Of a stretch of 64,000 bases of DNA, positions 25,191 through 34,773 are shown piece after piece. The notes under the pieces were generated by a model. It saw only the letters and a list, made by a program, of their open reading frames with translations, had not been told where the DNA came from and did not search any database. The position numbers and the translations under genes are program-made. This DNA comes from Clostridium brassicae (lineage in GTDB: Bacteria > Bacillota > Clostridia > Clostridiales > Clostridiaceae). The stretch spans positions 62,001-126,000 of the forward strand of contig NZ_JAPQFJ010000001.1 of assembly GCF_026738875.1 (NCBI RefSeq). Reading direction: 5' to 3'. Position 1 is the stretch's first letter, and every line of letters begins with the position of its first letter.

Positions 25191-25227
25191 TAATAATAAA
25201 GCAAGCTACTACGCTTGCTTTATTATA
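25191..25227 (-). terminator. Stem-loop between pflB and pflA
   Basis: TAATAAAGCAAG pairs with CTTGCTTTATTA around a short loop. The T run on the minus strand is interrupted (TTTATTATTAG), so partial termination is likely: most transcripts would stop after pflB, fewer would reach pflA. Confidence 0.55.
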
Positions 25228-25234
25228 TTAATTA

Positions 25235-27481
25235 TTACATTGTCTCATGGAAAGTTCTTTTTATGACTTCCATTTGTTGAGCTTTAGTAAGTCTATTGAA
25301 ATGAACGGCATATCCTGAAACTCTTATAGTTAAAGTAGGGTATTTTTCAGGATTTTCCATAGCAGCAACTAAAGTTTCGCGGTTTAACACATTAACATTT
25401 AAGTGGAATCCTCCTTGACTAAAGTAACCGTCAAGTATACCTACTAAATTATCTATTTGCATATCTTCATCTTTACCAAGAGCATTTGGAACTATAGAGA
25501 ATGTATTAGATACTCCATCTTGACACCATTCTCTATAAGGAATTTTAGCAACTGAATTAAGAGATGCTAAAGCTCCGTTTATATCTCTTCCATGCATTGG
25601 ATTAGCACCAGGGGCTAAAGCTTCACCTTTTTTTCTACCATCAGGTGTAGTGCCTGTCTTTTTACCATAAACAACATTAGAAGTTATAGTTAATGCAGAT
25701 AATGTATGTTCAGCATTTCTATAAGCAGGGTGTTTTTTTAGTTCTGATGAGAATTTTTTAACTACTTCTATAGCTATATCATCAACTCTATCATCGTCAT
25801 TACCGAATTTAGGATAGTCACCTTCTACTTTAAAATCTATAGCTAACCCATTTTTATCTCTAATAGGTTTAACTTTAGCATATTTTATTGCACTCAATGA
25901 ATCTGCAACGCAGGAAAGACCAGCTATTCCAAAAGCCATAAATCTATGAACTTGAGTGTCATGAAGACACATTTGAGCTGATTCGTAAGCATATTTATCA
26001 TGCATATAATGAATGGTATTCATTGTATTAACATAAAGTTCTGCAACGTATTCTAAAACTCTCCAATAATTTTCTTTTATTTTTTCATAATCTAATATTT
26101 CATCATTTATTAATTTAATTCCAGGTACTACATTAATCAAATCTCCATTGTCCTCTTTTTGCATTTCATCAATACCACCGTTTATGGCATATAATAAAGA
26201 TTTAGCAAGATTTGAACGAGCACCAAAAAATTGCATTTGTTTTCCAACTGCCATTGCAGAAACACAGCAGGAAATTCCATAGTCATCTCCATATATAGGT
26301 CTCATAAGATCGTCATTTTCATATTGAATAGAATCAGTTTTTATAGACATTTCAGCACAATACTTTTTGAAGCTTTCTGGTAGCTTTTCTGACCACAATA
26401 CAGTCATATTAGGTTCAGGAGCAGGACCTAAGTTTGTTAAAGTATGAAGAAGTCTAAAAGAAGTTTTTGTAACTAGTGGTTTCCCGTTTATACCTACACC
26501 ACCAATTGATTCGGTTATCCAGTTAGGATCTCCCGCAAATAATTCATTATATTCAGGAGTTCTAAGATGTCTTATAGATCTTAATTTGATTACGAATTGG
26601 TCTATTATTTCTTGAGCTTCATCCTCATTTATTAATCCATTACGTAAATCTCTTTCTATATATATATCTATAAATGTTGATACTCTACCTAAAGACATTG
26701 CAGCACCATTATTTTCTCTAACACCTGCTAAATACCCTAAATAAAGAAATTGTACAGCGTCTCTAGAATTTTTTGCAGGTTTTGAAATATCTATTCCATA
26801 ACTTTCTGCTAGATTTTTTGTTTTTTTCATTGCCGTTATTTGCTCAGAAACTTCTTCACGTAATCTTATAGTTTCTTCTAAACCAAGACTTTTTATGTTT
26901 TTAAAATCTTTTTCCTTTTCTTTTATAAGAAAATCCATACCATATAAAGGAATTCTTCTATAGTCACCAATAATTCTTCCACGTCCATAAGCATCAGGAA
27001 GTCCAGTTAAAAGACCCACGTGTCTTGCAGTTTTAGTTTCTTTAGTATAAGCATCAAAAACACCTTCATTATGAGTTTTTCTAAATTCGCTGAAAGTTTC
27101 TTTAAGACCATCTTTTAGTTTATATCCGTATTCTCTTAGAGATTGCTGAACCATTCTCATTCCGCCATAAGGATTAGCTAGTCTTTTAAAAGGAGCATCG
27201 CTTTGAAATCCAAAAATAATTTCATTATCTTTATCTAGATAAGCTGCATCAAAGTTATCTATACTTGAAAATTTTTCAGTTTCGATGTCAAGCACACCTT
27301 TTGTTAATTCTTCTACTATAAGATTATATGTCTTATCCCAAATAGTTTTAGTTTTTATAGTAGGTTTTTTAAGGAAATCATTATTACCTTCATATAAAGT
27401 ATAGTTTTTTTGTATAAAGTTTCTTACGTCTATAGATTTAGTCCAATTACCTTCAATAAAATCAGTCCATTCTTTAAACAT
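25235..27481 (-). CDS. pflB: Formate C-acetyltransferase (pyruvate formate-lyase)
   Basis: Cleaves pyruvate with CoA to acetyl-CoA and formate in anaerobes. The 748 residues are full length. The catalytic Cys pair is in GISCCVSA (near residue 403) and the glycyl-radical motif RVSGYAVHF is near residue 723. [11 protein letters not shown] and [13 protein letters not shown] are also family signatures. The ATG follows AGGAGG. Its upstream region has Rex-like operator sequences, fitting redox control, and pflA follows. Formate made here also supplies one-carbon units. Confidence 0.97.
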   Translation of the reverse strand: MFKEWTDFIEGNWTKSIDVRNFIQKNYTLYEGNNDFLKKPTIKTKTIWDKTYNLIVEELTKGVLDIETEKFSSIDNFDAAYLDKDNEIIFGFQSDAPFKRLANPYGGMRMVQQSLREYGYKLKDGLKETFSEFRKTHNEGVFDAYTKETKTARHVGLLTGLPDAYGRGRIIGDYRRIPLYGMDFLIKEKEKDFKNIKSLGLEETIRLREEVSEQITAMKKTKNLAESYGIDISKPAKNSRDAVQFLYLGYLAGVRENNGAAMSLGRVSTFIDIYIERDLRNGLINEDEAQEIIDQFVIKLRSIRHLRTPEYNELFAGDPNWITESIGGVGINGKPLVTKTSFRLLHTLTNLGPAPEPNMTVLWSEKLPESFKKYCAEMSIKTDSIQYENDDLMRPIYGDDYGISCCVSAMAVGKQMQFFGARSNLAKSLLYAINGGIDEMQKEDNGDLINVVPGIKLINDEILDYEKIKENYWRVLEYVAELYVNTMNTIHYMHDKYAYESAQMCLHDTQVHRFMAFGIAGLSCVADSLSAIKYAKVKPIRDKNGLAIDFKVEGDYPKFGNDDDRVDDIAIEVVKKFSSELKKHPAYRNAEHTLSALTITSNVVYGKKTGTTPDGRKKGEALAPGANPMHGRDINGALASLNSVAKIPYREWCQDGVSNTFSIVPNALGKDEDMQIDNLVGILDGYFSQGGFHLNVNVLNRETLVAAMENPEKYPTLTIRVSGYAVHFNRLTKAQQMEVIKRTFHETM

Positions 27482-27505
27482 ATATACGCCTCCTAAATAT
27501 ATAAA

Positions 27506-27523
27506 TTGTTAAAAAAATATCAA
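27506..27523. promoter_or_regulatory. Rex-like operator before pflB
   Basis: TTGTTAAAAAAATATCAA has one perfect half and 5 of 7 bases of the other half of the Rex site (TTGTTAA-N4-TTAACAA). It lies 25 bases upstream of the pflB ATG. Confidence 0.4.
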
Positions 27524-27636
27524 TATTATAGTATAAAATAAATTTTTAAATTCTAATCTAAAAGTATATATATAGATTATACGACAAAAATACAAAAAAG
27601 TTAATATTTTTTATAAAAAAATATTTATTGAACGAT

Positions 27637-27682
27637 TATATACGAATATATACATTTAATTTGAATGTAATGTTCGTATTAA
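27637..27682. promoter_or_regulatory. Putative PurR operator (inverted PurBox pair) before carAB
   Basis: ACGAA (27642-27646) and TTCGT (27673-27677) are 26 bases apart, the same spacing as before xpt. The right box read on the minus strand, TAATACGAACATTACA, is close to the PurBox. An inner TACATT/AATGTA dyad adds symmetry. It could act on carAB, on pflB, or on both. Confidence 0.45.
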
Positions 27683-27716
27683 TAAAAAATATGATAAAAT
27701 GTATATAATTTACACA

Positions 27717-27734
27717 TTGTTAAAAAAATAACTA
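27717..27734. promoter_or_regulatory. Second Rex-like sequence
   Basis: TTGTTAAAAAAATAACTA has one perfect Rex half site and 5 of 7 bases of the second. It ends 8 bases before the -35 of the carAB promoter. A chance match is possible in such AT-rich DNA. Confidence 0.3.
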
Positions 27735-27742
27735 ATTATATA

Positions 27743-27771
27743 TTGACAATCTCTTGTTATTATGTTACTAT
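27743..27771 (+). promoter_or_regulatory. Promoter of carAB
   Basis: TTGACA (27743-27748) and TACTAT (27766-27771) are 17 bases apart. The leader to the carA start is about 600 bases and carries two PyrR loop/terminator units. Confidence 0.75.
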
Positions 27772-27858
27772 CTTATAGATAAGTTTTAGAAATGATTATC
27801 CAGAATGATAGTGTTAGTATTATTAACATTACACATTTGGTAAATAATTTAATAAATA

Positions 27859-27889
27859 ACCTTTAACATAGTCCGAGAGGCTAAAAAGG
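27859..27889 (+). promoter_or_regulatory. PyrR-binding hairpin A of the carAB leader
   Basis: The outer CCTT/AAGG stem encloses AGTC-CGAGA-GGCT, matching the PyrR consensus AGUCCNGNGAGGCU with one base fewer in the loop. The terminator at 27932 follows. The AAGG arm can alternatively pair with CCTT inside that terminator. Confidence 0.85.
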
Positions 27890-27931
27890 TGATGATACAG
27901 TTATAATGTAGTAACTATTGATTTGTATTAC

Positions 27932-27960
27932 ACTTCTGCCTTCAGCAGAAGTTTTTTATT
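27932..27960 (+). terminator. Attenuator A of the carAB leader
   Basis: ACTTCTGC pairs with GCAGAAGT, followed by six T residues. Confidence 0.88.
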
Positions 27961-28040
27961 TATACACATTTTGTTTTGAATGAATGTTTATTTAAAAATA
28001 ATTTTTTAAAACATAGTTAAAAATTAAATAAGAATTTATA

Positions 28041-28071
28041 CCTTTAATTTAGTCCAGAGAGATTAAAAAGG
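28041..28071 (+). promoter_or_regulatory. PyrR-binding hairpin B of the carAB leader
   Basis: CCTT/AAGG encloses TAGTC-CAGAGA-GATTA, with the exact hexaloop CAGAGA of the Bacillus PyrR sites. Its 3' side, AAGGTGTTGGAATTT, is largely complementary to AAATTCAACCTT before and in terminator B, giving an antiterminator. Confidence 0.88.
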
Positions 28072-28123
28072 TGTTGGAATTTATCTTTTATTAAGGATAA
28101 AAATGTATCCTTGATGAAAATTC

Positions 28124-28157
28124 AACCTTCTACTCTCTAGTAGAAGGTTTTTATTTT
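28124..28157 (+). terminator. Attenuator B of the carAB leader
   Basis: AACCTTCTACT pairs with AGTAGAAGGTT around the loop CTCT, followed by a T run. The next 215 bases before carA are AT-rich with no further element seen. Confidence 0.9.
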
Positions 28158-28374
28158 ATGTAATATTGACATGAAAAGTTTAAAATGATAATCTTGTATA
28201 AATATAATATATTTATGAATAAATATTAATAAATAAAAATAGAATAAATATGCGATTGTTCAAAGTTATAATATGAAATTTAGTGATCTACTGAAAGTAT
28301 TTGTGAATAAATTTACATAGATATATTAAATTTAAAGATGAATTTAAATTTATAATTATGAGGAGGAAAACGTA

Positions 28375-29463
28375 GTGAAGGGAATATTATATTTAGAAAA
28401 TGGAGTAACTTTTTATGGGAAATGTTTTGGAGCAAAAGGTACAGCAGTAGGTGAATTAGTTTTTAATACTTCCATGACAGGTTATCAAGAAATATTAACT
28501 GATCCATCCTATGCTGGACAAGTTATAAATATGACTTATCCCCTCATAGGAAATTATGGAGTAAATAAGTATGAAAATGAATCAGAAAAAATATATGCTA
28601 AAGGGTTTATAGTTAAGGATATTTGTGAAGAGCCATCCAATTATATGAGTGAGGAAAGTTTAAGTGACATGCTTGAAAGAATGAATACTGTAGCTATATG
28701 TGAGGTTGATACAAGAAGTATAACTAAAATAATAAGAGATCATGGAGCAATGAAGTGTGTTATAACTAGTGAAAACTTAACAAAAGAGGAATTGGATAAG
28801 TGTATAAAGCAGTATAAAAATGAAAAAAAATTTGTTGAAGAAGTAAGTACTAAGGAAATTATAAATATACCTGGGAAAGGCAAAAAAGTAGTATTAATGG
28901 ACTTTGGTGCAAAACAAAATATAATAGAAAACTTAAAACTAAGAGATTGCGATATAACAGTTGTTCCTTACAATACTAGTTTCGAAGAAATAATGAGTAT
29001 TAATCCTGATGGAGTTATGCTTAGCAATGGCCCTGGAGATCCAAAAGATGTACCTGAAGTCGTGGAGAATGTAAAAAAAATAGTAAAGGAAAAACCTACT
29101 TTTGGAATATGTTTAGGTCATCAGATCCTAGCGCTAGCTTTTGGAGGAGATACTTACAAAATGAAATTTGGACATCGTGGTGGAAATCATGGAGTGTATG
29201 ATATAGAAAAGGATAAAGCATATATAACATCTCAAAATCATGGTTATGCCGTTGACAAAGAAAGTATAAAAGATAAGGACGTAATAATTACTCATATAAA
29301 TCTGAATGATAATACAGTTGAAGGTATAAAGCATAAGAGTTTACCAGTTTATTCAGTACAATTTCATCCAGAAGGAGCACCTGGACCTGAGGATTCTTCT
29401 TATTTGTTTGATAAATTTATAGACATAATGAATTTTAACAAGGTAGAAAGAAAAGCAATATAA
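28375..29463 (+). CDS. carA: Carbamoyl-phosphate synthase small subunit
   Basis: The glutaminase subunit that passes ammonia to CarB. The 362 residues have the N-terminal CPSase domain and a class I amidotransferase domain with the catalytic Cys in TFGICLGHQ and the His-Glu pair in FHPEGAPGPED. It starts with GTG, nine bases after AGGAGG. carB starts 23 bases later. The PyrR-regulated leader points to a role in pyrimidine synthesis; no arginine gene is adjacent. Confidence 0.96.
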   Translation: MKGILYLENGVTFYGKCFGAKGTAVGELVFNTSMTGYQEILTDPSYAGQVINMTYPLIGNYGVNKYENESEKIYAKGFIVKDICEEPSNYMSEESLSDMLERMNTVAICEVDTRSITKIIRDHGAMKCVITSENLTKEELDKCIKQYKNEKKFVEEVSTKEIINIPGKGKKVVLMDFGAKQNIIENLKLRDCDITVVPYNTSFEEIMSINPDGVMLSNGPGDPKDVPEVVENVKKIVKEKPTFGICLGHQILALAFGGDTYKMKFGHRGGNHGVYDIEKDKAYITSQNHGYAVDKESIKDKDVIITHINLNDNTVEGIKHKSLPVYSVQFHPEGAPGPEDSSYLFDKFIDIMNFNKVERKAI

Positions 29464-29486
29464 CAAAACAATAGGAGGTAGTTAAT

Positions 29487-32400
29487 ATGGCATTAGATAA
29501 AACTTTAAAAAAGGTTATGATTTTAGGATCAGGTCCTATAATAATTGGGCAAGCAGCTGAATTTGATTATTCAGGTACGCAAGCTTGTAAGTCAATAAAA
29601 GAAGAAGGAATAGAAACTATATTAGTGAACAGTAATCCAGCGACTATAATGACAGATATGAATATAGCAGATAAAGTTTATATTGAACCATTAAAAACCG
29701 ATGTAATAGAGCGTATAATAGAAAAAGAAAGACCTGATGGTATACTAGCAGGATTTGGAGGTCAAACAGCTTTAAATATAGCTATGGAATTACAAGAAAA
29801 AGGTGTGTTAGAAAAATACAAAGTTAAACTTTTGGGAATAAATAGTGAGGCTATAAAAAAAGCGGAAGATAGAGAAGAGTTTAAGGACTTAATGATTGAA
29901 ATAAATGAACCTATTCCTAAAAGCACAATTGCGGTAAATATAGATCAATGTATTAAATTTGTAGAAGAAAATGGGCTTCCTATTATAATAAGACCTGCAT
30001 ATACACTAGGGGGAACTGGTGGCGGAATAGCAGAAACTATGGAGGAATACTTAGAAATATGTGACAGAGGGCTTAAGATGAGTCCTATAACGCAAATACT
30101 ACTTGAACAAAGCGTAGCCGGGTGGAAAGAACTTGAATATGAAGTTATAAGAGATAAGAAAGACAATTGTATTATAGTATGTAATATGGAAAACATAGAT
30201 CCAGTAGGGGTTCATACAGGAGATAGTATTGTAGTTGCTCCATCGCAAACTCTAAGGGATAGTGAATATCATATGCTTAGACGTTCTGCTCTTAAAATAA
30301 TAAGAAATTTAAAAATAGAAGGTGGATGTAATATACAATTTGCATTAGATCCAAACAGTAGTAAATATATAGTTATAGAGGTAAATCCAAGAGTTAGTCG
30401 TTCAAGTGCTTTAGCATCAAAAGCAGCAGGGTATCCAATAGCAAAAATAGCTTCTAAAATAGCTATAGGGTACAGTTTAGATGAGCTTAAAAATTATGTT
30501 ACAAAAAACTCAAGTGCTTGCTTTGAACCTGCATTAGATTATGTCGTAGTCAAAATGCCAAAGTGGCCTTTTGACAAATTTAATACAGCAGAAAGACATT
30601 TAGGAACTCAAATGAAAGCAACTGGAGAAGTAATGGCTATAGATAGAAATTTTGAGAGTGCTTTCTTAAAAGCTTTAACTTGTCTAGAAAGTAAGCTTGT
30701 AGGAATTAGATTAGAAAATGGTCAAGATTTATCTAATGAGAGATTAGAAGAAAAAATAAATAAACAAGATGATGAGAGAATTTTTGCTATAGCAGAGGCT
30801 TTAAGAAGAGGTTATGAGATTGATTATATATATGATATTACTAAAATAGATAAATGGTTTTTGAATAAAATAAATAATATAGTTAATGTAGAAAAAAAAT
30901 TAGAACAAAAAGTAGTAGATGATGAACTTATTTGTAAGGCTAGTACTATGGGATTTACGGATGTACAAATAAGTAAACTTTCTAATATAGATATTGAAAG
31001 AATAGAAAGAGTTAAAAAATTAAAAGATATATATCCAGTATATAAGATGGTTGATACTTGTAGTGGGGAATTTGAAGCTAAAACTCCTTATTACTATTCA
31101 TGTTACGAAAATGAAGAAGAAAATTTTGTTTCAAATAGAGAAAAAATTATGGTTATAGGTTCAGGTCCAATAAGAATAGGGCAAGGTATAGAATTTGATT
31201 ATTGTTGTGTTCATGGAGCATGGGCAATTAAAAATGCAGGATATGAATCAATTATGGTAAATAATAATCCAGAAACAGTAAGTACAGATTTTGATACTTC
31301 TGATAAACTATATTTTGAATCTCTGTATATAGATGATGTAATGAATGTTGTTAGAAAAGAAAAGCCAAAAGGTGTTATACTTCAGTTTGGAGGACAAACA
31401 TCAATTAATTTAGCAGAAAAGCTTAATGAAAGAGGAGTAAATATACTAGGAACGAGCTTTAAATCAATAGATTTAGCTGAAGATAGAGATAAATTTAGAA
31501 AGTTATTAGAAGAACTGAATGTAAAAACTCCAACTGGATATGCGGTTACAAATATAAATGAAGCATATGAGGTAGTAGAAAAACTGGGATATCCTGTAAT
31601 AGTAAGACCTTCTTATGTAATAGGAGGAAGAGCAATGCAGGTAGTTTATGATAAAATTTCATTAGAAAAATATATGATTGAAGCAGTTAGTTTAGGTAAT
31701 GAGCATACAATATTGATTGATAAATATGTAAAAGGAACAGAAATAGAAGTAGATGCTATATCTGATGGGGAAGATATTGTAATACCTGGAATAATGGAGC
31801 ACGTAGAGAGAACGGGAGTACATTCAGGAGACAGTATAACGGTGTACCCACCTATGACATTGTCAAAAGATACAGTAGATAAATTAGTTAAAAATACTGA
31901 GAAAATTGCTAGAGCATTAAAAATAATTGGATTAGTAAATATTCAATATGTATATGATGGAAAAGAAGTTTATGTAATAGAGGTAAATCCAAGAGCTTCA
32001 AGAACTGTGCCTATATTAAGTAAAGTTACTGGCGTACCTATGGTTAATATAGCAGTTCAAACAATGCTTGGCATGAAATTAAGAGATTCAAACTGGGGAA
32101 CAGGACTTTTAAAAGAAGGAAAAATTAAAGCTGTTAAAGTTCCTGTATTTTCCAATGAAAAGTTAGCAGATGTAGACACATATTTAGGACCAGAAATGAA
32201 GTCTACAGGGGAAGTATTAGGTGTAGATTATGATTTAGATAAAGCTATATACAAAGGATTTGTTGCTTCTGGAATAGAAATATGTACGGAAGGCTCACTA
32301 TATGTCTCTCTTAAAGATGTAGATAAAGAAGAAGGTATAGATATTGTAAAAGAATATTATAAATTAGGATTTAAAATTTATACCTCTGAGGGAACAGGAG

Positions 32401-32672
32401 AAGAACTTAAAAAATACAATATTGATTGTGAAATAGTAGGTGTTAACAAATTATTTGATTTAATATCAAAGGAAAAGATCAATCTTATAATAAATACACC
32501 AACAAAAGGGAATAATATAATTACTGAAGGCTTTAAAGTAAGAAGAAAGGCAGCAGAATATAGGATACCATTATTTACATGCATTGATACAGCAAAAATA
32601 TTTTTAAAAGTAATTAATATTAAAAATAGTAATGTTGAAATACAATATAGAGAGTTAAAAGAATATTTTTAA
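29487..32672 (+). CDS. carB: Carbamoyl-phosphate synthase large subunit
   Basis: Makes carbamoyl phosphate from bicarbonate, ammonia and two ATP, supplying PyrB. The 1061 residues are full length, with two homologous halves: LGSGPIIIGQAAEFDYSG opens the first and VIGSGPIRIGQGIEFDYCC the second. ATP-grasp motifs RPAYTLGGTGGG and RPSYVIGGRAMQ follow. The C-terminal MGS-like domain for allosteric control starts near residue 930. The ribosome binding site is AGGAGG. Confidence 0.97.
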   Translation: MALDKTLKKVMILGSGPIIIGQAAEFDYSGTQACKSIKEEGIETILVNSNPATIMTDMNIADKVYIEPLKTDVIERIIEKERPDGILAGFGGQTALNIAMELQEKGVLEKYKVKLLGINSEAIKKAEDREEFKDLMIEINEPIPKSTIAVNIDQCIKFVEENGLPIIIRPAYTLGGTGGGIAETMEEYLEICDRGLKMSPITQILLEQSVAGWKELEYEVIRDKKDNCIIVCNMENIDPVGVHTGDSIVVAPSQTLRDSEYHMLRRSALKIIRNLKIEGGCNIQFALDPNSSKYIVIEVNPRVSRSSALASKAAGYPIAKIASKIAIGYSLDELKNYVTKNSSACFEPALDYVVVKMPKWPFDKFNTAERHLGTQMKATGEVMAIDRNFESAFLKALTCLESKLVGIRLENGQDLSNERLEEKINKQDDERIFAIAEALRRGYEIDYIYDITKIDKWFLNKINNIVNVEKKLEQKVVDDELICKASTMGFTDVQISKLSNIDIERIERVKKLKDIYPVYKMVDTCSGEFEAKTPYYYSCYENEEENFVSNREKIMVIGSGPIRIGQGIEFDYCCVHGAWAIKNAGYESIMVNNNPETVSTDFDTSDKLYFESLYIDDVMNVVRKEKPKGVILQFGGQTSINLAEKLNERGVNILGTSFKSIDLAEDRDKFRKLLEELNVKTPTGYAVTNINEAYEVVEKLGYPVIVRPSYVIGGRAMQVVYDKISLEKYMIEAVSLGNEHTILIDKYVKGTEIEVDAISDGEDIVIPGIMEHVERTGVHSGDSITVYPPMTLSKDTVDKLVKNTEKIARALKIIGLVNIQYVYDGKEVYVIEVNPRASRTVPILSKVTGVPMVNIAVQTMLGMKLRDSNWGTGLLKEGKIKAVKVPVFSNEKLADVDTYLGPEMKSTGEVLGVDYDLDKAIYKGFVASGIEICTEGSLYVSLKDVDKEEGIDIVKEYYKLGFKIYTSEGTGEELKKYNIDCEIVGVNKLFDLISKEKINLIINTPTKGNNIITEGFKVRRKAAEYRIPLFTCIDTAKIFLKVINIKNSNVEIQYRELKEYF

Positions 32673-32761
32673 TGCAGGATATAATTAATCTTCTCAGCGG
32701 CTTTCTAAGCATAAATTTCTGATTGTGATTTGTGAAATATCATAAATAAGAAAAGTATAAG

Positions 32762-32801
32762 AAAAAAGACTTGTATATTTTGAATTATCAGGTCTTTTTT
32801 T
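32762..32801 (+). terminator. Rho-independent terminator of carAB
   Basis: AAAAAAGACTTG pairs with CAGGTCTTTTTT, followed by T residues. Confidence 0.85.
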
Positions 32802-32912
32802 GTATAATGATATAAATAGGGAATAATATAATTAGAAGAATATTAAATATGTTTATTATACATAAATCTATACTATTAAATTATACTATTATTTAATGTA
32901 GGAGGTTAGAGT

Positions 32913-33731
32913 GTGCGAAAGCCAAGTATATTTAGTGAAAATTACCATAAAAAAATGAAAAGAAGAAAAAAAGTAAAGATAATAGGAGCATTACTTATAG
33001 TATTAATTATTATAAGTTGGGTATCCTTTTCCATAGGTGGTTCTAATAATATACTAAAAACAGCTGTTAATAAAATCACAAATAAAGTATATAAATCAAA
33101 TAAAAATGAACCTCCTAAGCAAGAAAAAAATAGTGTTGAAGAAAAAAAGAAAGATGAAACTAATAATGTAAAAGCTAAAAAGCAAGAAGAAAAAAAACAG
33201 CCAACTTTAAATCAACAAGTAGAATCAATAAAGCTTTCAAATAATGAAGAAGTTAAACTAACATACAATATAATTAATAATAAAAGACAGTATATTGATT
33301 TTTTACCTAAAAATATTCAATATAGTATAAGTGGTTCGAAAAGGTTTTTAGTGTTCATTGACAAAAGTAATCAAAGTATGATTTTAGTAGATGAGAATGG
33401 AAATAAGAAAGACATTGCAAATAACGAATATATATCTACAAAAGGACAAAGATTTTCTAAGGATGTAATATTAAAAGATAATCCTCAATACATATGGAAT
33501 GGGTCACCTAAGATTTTAGATGATAATACTATAATATATTTATCTCAACTTCCATGGTTTAATAGAAAAGAAGAGAAATTTTTATGGAGATATAACTTAA
33601 ATGAAGGGGTACATCAATATAGGTTAAATGAATGGGGAGGAGAAATTAGAGGTAAGTCAATTGAATATGGAAAAATTTTAAAAGAAGGGTTAGAAGTTAT
33701 AGTAGATGGTCAAACAAGGATAGTCAAATAA
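32913..33731 (+). CDS. Membrane-anchored protein of unknown function
   Basis: I do not recognise a family. The 272-residue protein has a basic N-terminus (KKMKRRKKVK), one hydrophobic segment at about 27-45 (a type II anchor or uncleaved signal), a Lys/Glu-rich linker (about 65-100) and a soluble outer domain. The domain is likely beta-rich, as it contains WRYNLNEGVHQYRLNEWGGE and ends VIVDGQTRIVK. The start is GTG with GGAGG ten bases upstream. It is followed 28 bases later by a TIM-barrel isomerase gene. Confidence 0.75.
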   Translation: MRKPSIFSENYHKKMKRRKKVKIIGALLIVLIIISWVSFSIGGSNNILKTAVNKITNKVYKSNKNEPPKQEKNSVEEKKKDETNNVKAKKQEEKKQPTLNQQVESIKLSNNEEVKLTYNIINNKRQYIDFLPKNIQYSISGSKRFLVFIDKSNQSMILVDENGNKKDIANNEYISTKGQRFSKDVILKDNPQYIWNGSPKILDDNTIIYLSQLPWFNRKEEKFLWRYNLNEGVHQYRLNEWGGEIRGKSIEYGKILKEGLEVIVDGQTRIVK

Positions 33732-33759
33732 ATAGTAAGATAAGGATGGGTTTTATATA

Positions 33760-34542
33760 GTGGAGATTGGTATTTCTTCTGCATGTTTTTATCCAAAGGT
33801 GTGCTTAGAAGATTCTATAAAATTAATGAAGAATTTAGGATTCAAAACAGGAGAACTGTTTTTCAACTGCCCTAGTGAATTTCAAGAAGAATTTACAAAA
33901 AGGCTTATTTATGAAAAGGAAAAATGGGGATTTTCTGTGAATTCTGTTCATGCTTTTTCATCTTTTTTTGAGCCATATTTGTTTGATAGCTACAAAAGAA
34001 GAAGGAAAGATATGTTAAAGTATTTTAAAGAAGTATGCATTGCAGGAAAAAAATTAGGAGCGAATACATATACTTTTCATGGTATGAGAAAAATAGATAA
34101 TAAATTTTTTGATGCAAAATTAATAACAGATGTATATAATGAACTTGTATACATATCTTCTGAGATAGGAATAAAACTAGCTCAAGAAAATGTTTCGTGG
34201 TGTATGTCATCAGACCTGAATTTTTTAAAAATGATTAAGGAAAAATGTAAATATCCTATAAATTTTACTTTAGACATAAAGCAAGCTTATAAAGTAGGGG
34301 TTTTAGTTGAGGAATATATAGAAATAATGAATGAAAACATAGTCAATGTTCATATAAATGATAGAACTTCTACTGATGTATGCTTGCTACCTGGAAAAGG
34401 AGACGTTGATTATAAGAAGTTTTATGAAGATTTGAAAAAGGTTAATTATAAAGGAAACTGTATAATAGAAGTTTACAGTGATAACTATATAGATTATAGA
34501 GAATTTTTAGAGAGTAAAGAGTATTTGGAAAAATTTATATAA
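33760..34542 (+). CDS. Sugar phosphate isomerase/epimerase family TIM-barrel protein
   Basis: A 260-residue xylose isomerase-like (AP-endonuclease 2 fold) protein. Visible metal-site candidates are TFHGM (His), LAQENVSW (Glu), TLDIKQAY (Asp), NVHINDR (His, Asp) and the C-terminal IIEVYS (Glu). This is the pattern of sugar phosphate isomerases, epimerases and IolE/IolI-like proteins. It starts with GTG with a weak upstream AAGGATGG. No neighbouring carbohydrate genes indicate a substrate. Confidence 0.8.
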   Translation: MEIGISSACFYPKVCLEDSIKLMKNLGFKTGELFFNCPSEFQEEFTKRLIYEKEKWGFSVNSVHAFSSFFEPYLFDSYKRRRKDMLKYFKEVCIAGKKLGANTYTFHGMRKIDNKFFDAKLITDVYNELVYISSEIGIKLAQENVSWCMSSDLNFLKMIKEKCKYPINFTLDIKQAYKVGVLVEEYIEIMNENIVNVHINDRTSTDVCLLPGKGDVDYKKFYEDLKKVNYKGNCIIEVYSDNYIDYREFLESKEYLEKFI

Positions 34543-34593
34543 CATATCATAATATAGGGGATAGATAATCTTATGTAACACAGAAAAATCTGT

Positions 34594-34640
34594 AACACTG
34601 TCAACTGGTAACTGGAAATTAGTTACTGCAAATAAGTGTT
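34594..34640. other. Stem-loop between the TIM-barrel gene and tig
   Basis: Nested arms AACACT/AGTGTT and GTAACT/AGTTAC form a possible hairpin without a T run. It may be a weak terminator or chance structure. Confidence 0.3.
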
Positions 34641-34773
34641 GTAATATGAAACTTTTAGTATATAATTATAATTATGAAAAAATCTTCAGATATATTTGTA
34701 AAAATTTAATAATGTATGTTATAATATATGAAGTCAAAATAAGTATTTACGGTGATTGGGAGGAAAAATATTA

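Noticed and set aside
34594-34640. Riboswitch or T-box before tig
   Set aside because: Only a short hairpin; none of the conserved riboswitch or T-box core sequences are present.
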